A program made the position numbers and the translations under genes. A stretch of 64,000 nucleotides of DNA from Aplidium turbinatum. Lineage: Eukaryota > Chordata > Ascidiacea > Aplousobranchia > Polyclinidae. The stretch lies in assembly GCA_918807975.1 (NCBI GenBank), contig OU964922.1, positions 20,262,329-20,326,328 of the forward strand, in the 5' to 3' direction. The notes beneath the pieces are model-generated. The model was not told the DNA's origin, searched no databases, and saw only the letters and a program-made list of their open reading frames with translations. How positions within the stretch are numbered: the stretch's first letter is position 1; every line of letters starts with the position of its first letter. Positions 60,581-64,000 of the stretch are shown in pieces.

Positions 60581-62980
60581 GTTAACTAAAAGCTAATGTT
60601 AAAATTAATTACTCTGTTCGAACCATAGAAGATTACATATTGTAAGGCCCAGGTCATATTGAGTAAGTTTGACAAAGTAAAGAACGTTTGCAAACGTTTG
60701 GAGTCGATTTTATTCAGAAACATTTAAGCAAAGAGCAACGAGATAAATTTGATTAAACTATTTTCACACTGCCTATTTTAAAGCTAAATTAAAGGCACAG
60801 CCAAGGCCAAAATGCTGATGAGTTCAAATTTCCGCTTGCACTTTAAATGTCGTATTGGTCTGAAGTGAAACGTTGTCTTTGAATTGTGCTACTTGACGCA
60901 CGCACGCCTTGGACTGAACCATCGTTTCTTCACTTGTTCATTTCTTTATTTAAAATCGCGGCAGTAGGTATTCGTTGATTGAGCTTGTAGGAGAAAAATA
61001 ATGTGACATATTGAAAAGCTTTAATAATTTACGCAAATGGTCATCGCAAACAAGGAACATGCGTAGCGGCCATGAAAGCAAAGTTCTAATCAACTGATAG
61101 GCCTACAGCAGAACGTTACATATTTTAGACCAAAGCAACAAGGTCGAGAAACCCGTTTGTAGACTATTCTAAATTTTTCTTATGAGTGAAAATCTTCATT
61201 GTTCAACGTTGAAACGGTACAAATTAGGGCAGTTGTGCTCACTTTGGAGCGTTGAGAAAACAATTTAATACAGTACATAACAAATTTCCAGCAGGCAATG
61301 CTGAGTTTTAACAGGGGCAGCAATCTGCCTCATCTTTATCCTTTATTTTGTTGAAACCTCTCCTAAAACCGTTTCTTTCTGTATGAATTTTGTGCACAAA
61401 TTCTCCGAGGCCATAGTTTGAAAAGAGGGGATGCAAAATCCAGTTCTTTAAGACGTGTGTGACTTAAGGATAACATTGGACTACTAATAATGACACATTA
61501 AATTATTATCATTATTGATTCTATTGTCGCAACGTGACACACGTTTTCAAAAGAAAAACTTGAACAATTCCTCTCTGCTACAAGCTACAATACACTACAT
61601 ATGAGCGATTTCGATAAAAATAATCGAAAGAAAATTTCAGAATTGAAACTTGTATCATCTAACCGTTTTGCAATCTCCCAACAAGCCGATTGCAACTGAC
61701 TGGACCGTTACTTGCCCGGTATTTTATGCTCCTTGACCCACGTTTAATCAACAGTGAGATAAGAATCAGAGTTTCATCATTTTAAGGCAAGTGCGGAAAC
61801 AGCTTCTGATAAAAACCTTCTGGCGCCAAGTGTTTTATACTTCCCGGATGTTGAAATTGATATTGCAAATGTAGGAAAAATAACATCCTTGCAAAGCTGA
61901 TTGATCTGATACAAATAGATATTGTAGCATAGATATTAGTTATGATCTCACCACGCGAAGGCTATCACAAAACATGATTGCACATTTGCAATCTAATTTT
62001 TTGAAACAGAACATTAGCTCATATCCACGTGTATTTGCATTTGATGCTTTTACAAACAAAACGAAGAAATTGTCATAAATAAATTGAGATAAAATCAGAG
62101 GATACTTTAGTGATTTTCAATTTCCAACGTCGTAGATATCTTTTGACAATCTTTTAGGCTACATGTGTCACAAAAGACTCGTCATAAAATTCGTAACAAC
62201 TCAGCGCCAAACTGCAACAACCGATCTAAGCAAGTTGCGTTTTAAAATAGGATCATTCACTTAACAAAGAGTAGGAAGCAATGCAAGTGTTGCCTATTTG
62301 CAACATTGGGCTGTAAAGTGTCACTTGGAAATATTTTTTTGTCTTTTTGCAAATGTTTGACCAACTTCCTCATAAAGTCCACTTATTTTCCCAAAATCCG
62401 TGTTGCATATAATCTGTGTTGCTTGTATAACGAACATATCAACCGATCAAGTAGTTTCACTCAATGGCTATTTTTCCTTCAAGTACCAACCGTAATCGAC
62501 TGATTAAAATCGCCGATTTCTGGTCCACACACGAACTTCACTCAAAACGATCCTCAATAACTGATCAGTTAGTTAGCTTAATCGGCCGGTTGAAAGATCC
62601 TCTGTCTTATTTACGTTGTAGCCTATTTGAAAGGTGGGATAAATCTGGACTTGCACACCATTGTGTTTTTTTTGTTGTTGTTGTTGAAATCGTCTCCTCT
62701 AAGACAATTTGCTGGATCCGGCCTGTTATGATTCATTATATTTTGCGAAGATCGCATTTTATGCGTTACTGTAGAGTGCAGAATTCCAAGCTAAGTAAGA
62801 AACATGAAAACAATCTTTGTCTCAATTTCAAATGTTCGAATGTCACAAATTTGCTATGAGGTGACGATCGAAGATGCTGCATATGTTGATGAACATAGTG
62901 ACAACTGATGTTGTTTGTTGTTTAATTGCAAATGATGCAATCATTCCACATCCTTTTCACAAACATTCTGCCATCAAGCA
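60581..62980. other. Intergenic between divergent astacin and the gene at 63141
   Basis: About 2.4 kb without a supported gene. Two ORFs of 65 and 131 codons at 62306-62859 have ordinary composition and no recognised domain. Promoters of both flanking genes probably lie here. Confidence 0.4.
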
Positions 62981-62987
62981 AACATTA

Positions 62988-62995
62988 TGACGTCA
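62988..62995. promoter_or_regulatory. CRE palindrome upstream of the gene at 63141
   Basis: TGACGTCA within the longer palindrome TATGACGTCATA, 145 bases before the ATG at 63141 and about 110 before its acceptor-like AG. Confidence 0.35.
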
Positions 62996-63085
62996 TAAAA
63001 TTGATTGACAACTTCCTTTTTTGTATGTCGATTGCCAATGTGTAACGATGCTTGCGACTATCAGTTGATTACTTTTTTATGAAAA

Positions 63086-63099
63086 CGCTGTTTTCACAG
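63086..63099 (+). promoter_or_regulatory. Likely trans-splice acceptor before the gene at 63141
   Basis: CGCTGTTTTCACAG; the leader would be 41 bases long. Confidence 0.4.
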
Positions 63100-63140
63100 A
63101 ATCAATACTGAAGCTAAGTTTCATAAAAAGAATTCTACAA

Positions 63141-63204
63141 ATGCATTGGAACTCATGTTTTGTTGCAGCAGTTGTAGCGGCGTCTCTATTCAGTTTGCAA
63201 TGTG
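63141..63204 (+). CDS. First exon of a secreted protein, gene continues to the right
   Basis: ATG opens MHWNSCFVAAVVAASLFSLQC, a good signal peptide (short polar start, hydrophobic core, small residues before a likely cut). A strong donor GTAAGT follows in phase 1. This is the same architecture as exon 1 of the astacin gene (signal peptide, phase 1 donor). No later exon is recognisable before the window ends, so the product is unknown. Confidence 0.5.
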
Positions 63205-63450
63205 GTAAGTCAAGATTAAATCAGTTGAACAGATTTACTTATATTTCGTAGGTAGGCTATTCATGCTTTTAATCCTTTTTTTAGTCAGGACCTCTTGCTA
63301 GCTGATTGGTGTCACACCTCCAATGCTATATATTTTTAGAAGGGGCCATATGAAACAAATTGTGCGCAGTTGCACATTCTTGCCCTTTGCGTATCTCACA
63401 TTTATTAGTTTAATAAAGCTTTGGTAGAGAGTTTGCTTTGTTGAACCATA

Positions 63451-63730
63451 GAGAAGTAAAACATAGTAACTTTAGCGGGTTTAGCATACTTTATTTCACA
63501 CAAAATATAACATAATTAAATAAAATAAACTCAAACGTTTTCGACACGTACGTGTGTCCTCATCAGGAATTAAATCTGCAATACATAAAATGAAAAATCG
63601 TAAGATAAATTTGACTATGCACTGTAACTGTAATGACACTCTGGACTGAAAGCACAAACTGAACAAAGAATTTGTTCAGTTAAAGAATTTGTTCAGTTAA
63701 ACCCGCTAAAGTTACTATGTTTTATTTCTC
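63451..63730. mobile_element. MITE with TA flanks, 280 bp, complete
   Basis: Inverted ends GAGAAGTAAAACATAGTAAC and its partner ending GTTACTATGTTTTATTTCTC (one mismatch) continue for over 30 bp through TTTAGCGGGTTTA; TA lies on both sides. A partial copy is at 5211-5418. The core GTTTTCGACACGTACGTGTG followed by TCCTCATCAGG is the most conserved block. A 19-base direct repeat of AAAGAATTTGTTCAGTT lies near the right end. Confidence 0.8.
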
Positions 63731-64000
63731 TATTTATTAGTTTGTGAAGCAAAAGTTACGTTTGGAAAAAAGCAAATAGTTAAAATGCATCATTGCTATC
63801 TTAATTTTCCATTTGGGCAAGATTAAGTGAGAGATTCCTCAAAAAAATATAGCAAGGTTTATTTTAAGTTAGGAGAGAGAACTCTAGCTATAAGATTTAA
63901 CAACACGAATAAATGTTGAAGATTGAAATACCTTCAATCTAAGTTACTGAGATTAAAATAGAGAAGAAAAAAGAAAAGAAGAAGCTGGAACAGAAACCGT

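Noticed and set aside
62306-62859. Two overlapping plus-strand ORFs as a gene
   Set aside because: No recognised domain, no splice context and ordinary composition.

Overview
The window looks like nuclear DNA of an AT-rich, intron-rich invertebrate chordate, most likely an ascidian tunicate of Ciona type. This is inferred from chordate-like protein sequences, compact genes, several starts that sit just after a splice-acceptor-like AG (as expected for spliced-leader trans-splicing), and many small hAT transposons. No bacterial features are present.

Genes, left to right. FARS2, mitochondrial phenylalanyl-tRNA synthetase, lies on the minus strand at 2763-14717 and is complete, with 8 coding exons that join in frame to 502 residues. 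CCDC25 is on the minus strand at 17252-17875 as one uninterrupted exon. An unidentified single-pass membrane protein with a PPxY motif is on the minus strand at 25776-26744. METTL5, the 18S rRNA m6A methyltransferase, is on the plus strand at 31211-43158, complete with 6 exons and 212 residues. A secreted astacin metalloprotease is on the minus strand at 52249-60557, complete with 9 exons and 347 residues. The signal-peptide exon of a further secreted protein begins on the plus strand at 63141 and runs toward or past the right edge. A possible small two-exon gene at 43275-44543 and a hydrophobic ORF at 48732-48905 are weak candidates.

Much of the rest is transposon. Many insertions could be delimited to the base because terminal inverted repeats are flanked by matching target-site duplications (TSDs). 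They include a Russian-doll nest at 27301-30429 (five DNA transposons, partial order of insertion readable), a second nest at 50096-52119 (hAT in hAT with a tRNA-SINE inside), a third at 55204-58687 inside an astacin intron (a hAT with its own TTF-zinc-finger transposase fragment, carrying another hAT), and a fourth at 40801-41962 in METTL5 intron 3. A young Ty3/gypsy LTR retrotransposon (35788-40139, LTRs identical by eye, 5-bp TSD) sits in METTL5 intron 2. Two pogo/Tc1-like elements, an element with about 450-bp inverted repeats, and MITEs of several kinds are also present.

The most unusual element is a small family of three copies (8251-8671, 9468-9664, 22211-22387). It has 9-bp TSDs, ends built from repeated CGGTGAGT-type units, and a telomere-like CCCTAA-rich core. 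No operon or defence-type system is visible. The genes are unrelated housekeeping and secreted-protein genes, and the notable biology is the transposon layering and the probable trans-splicing.
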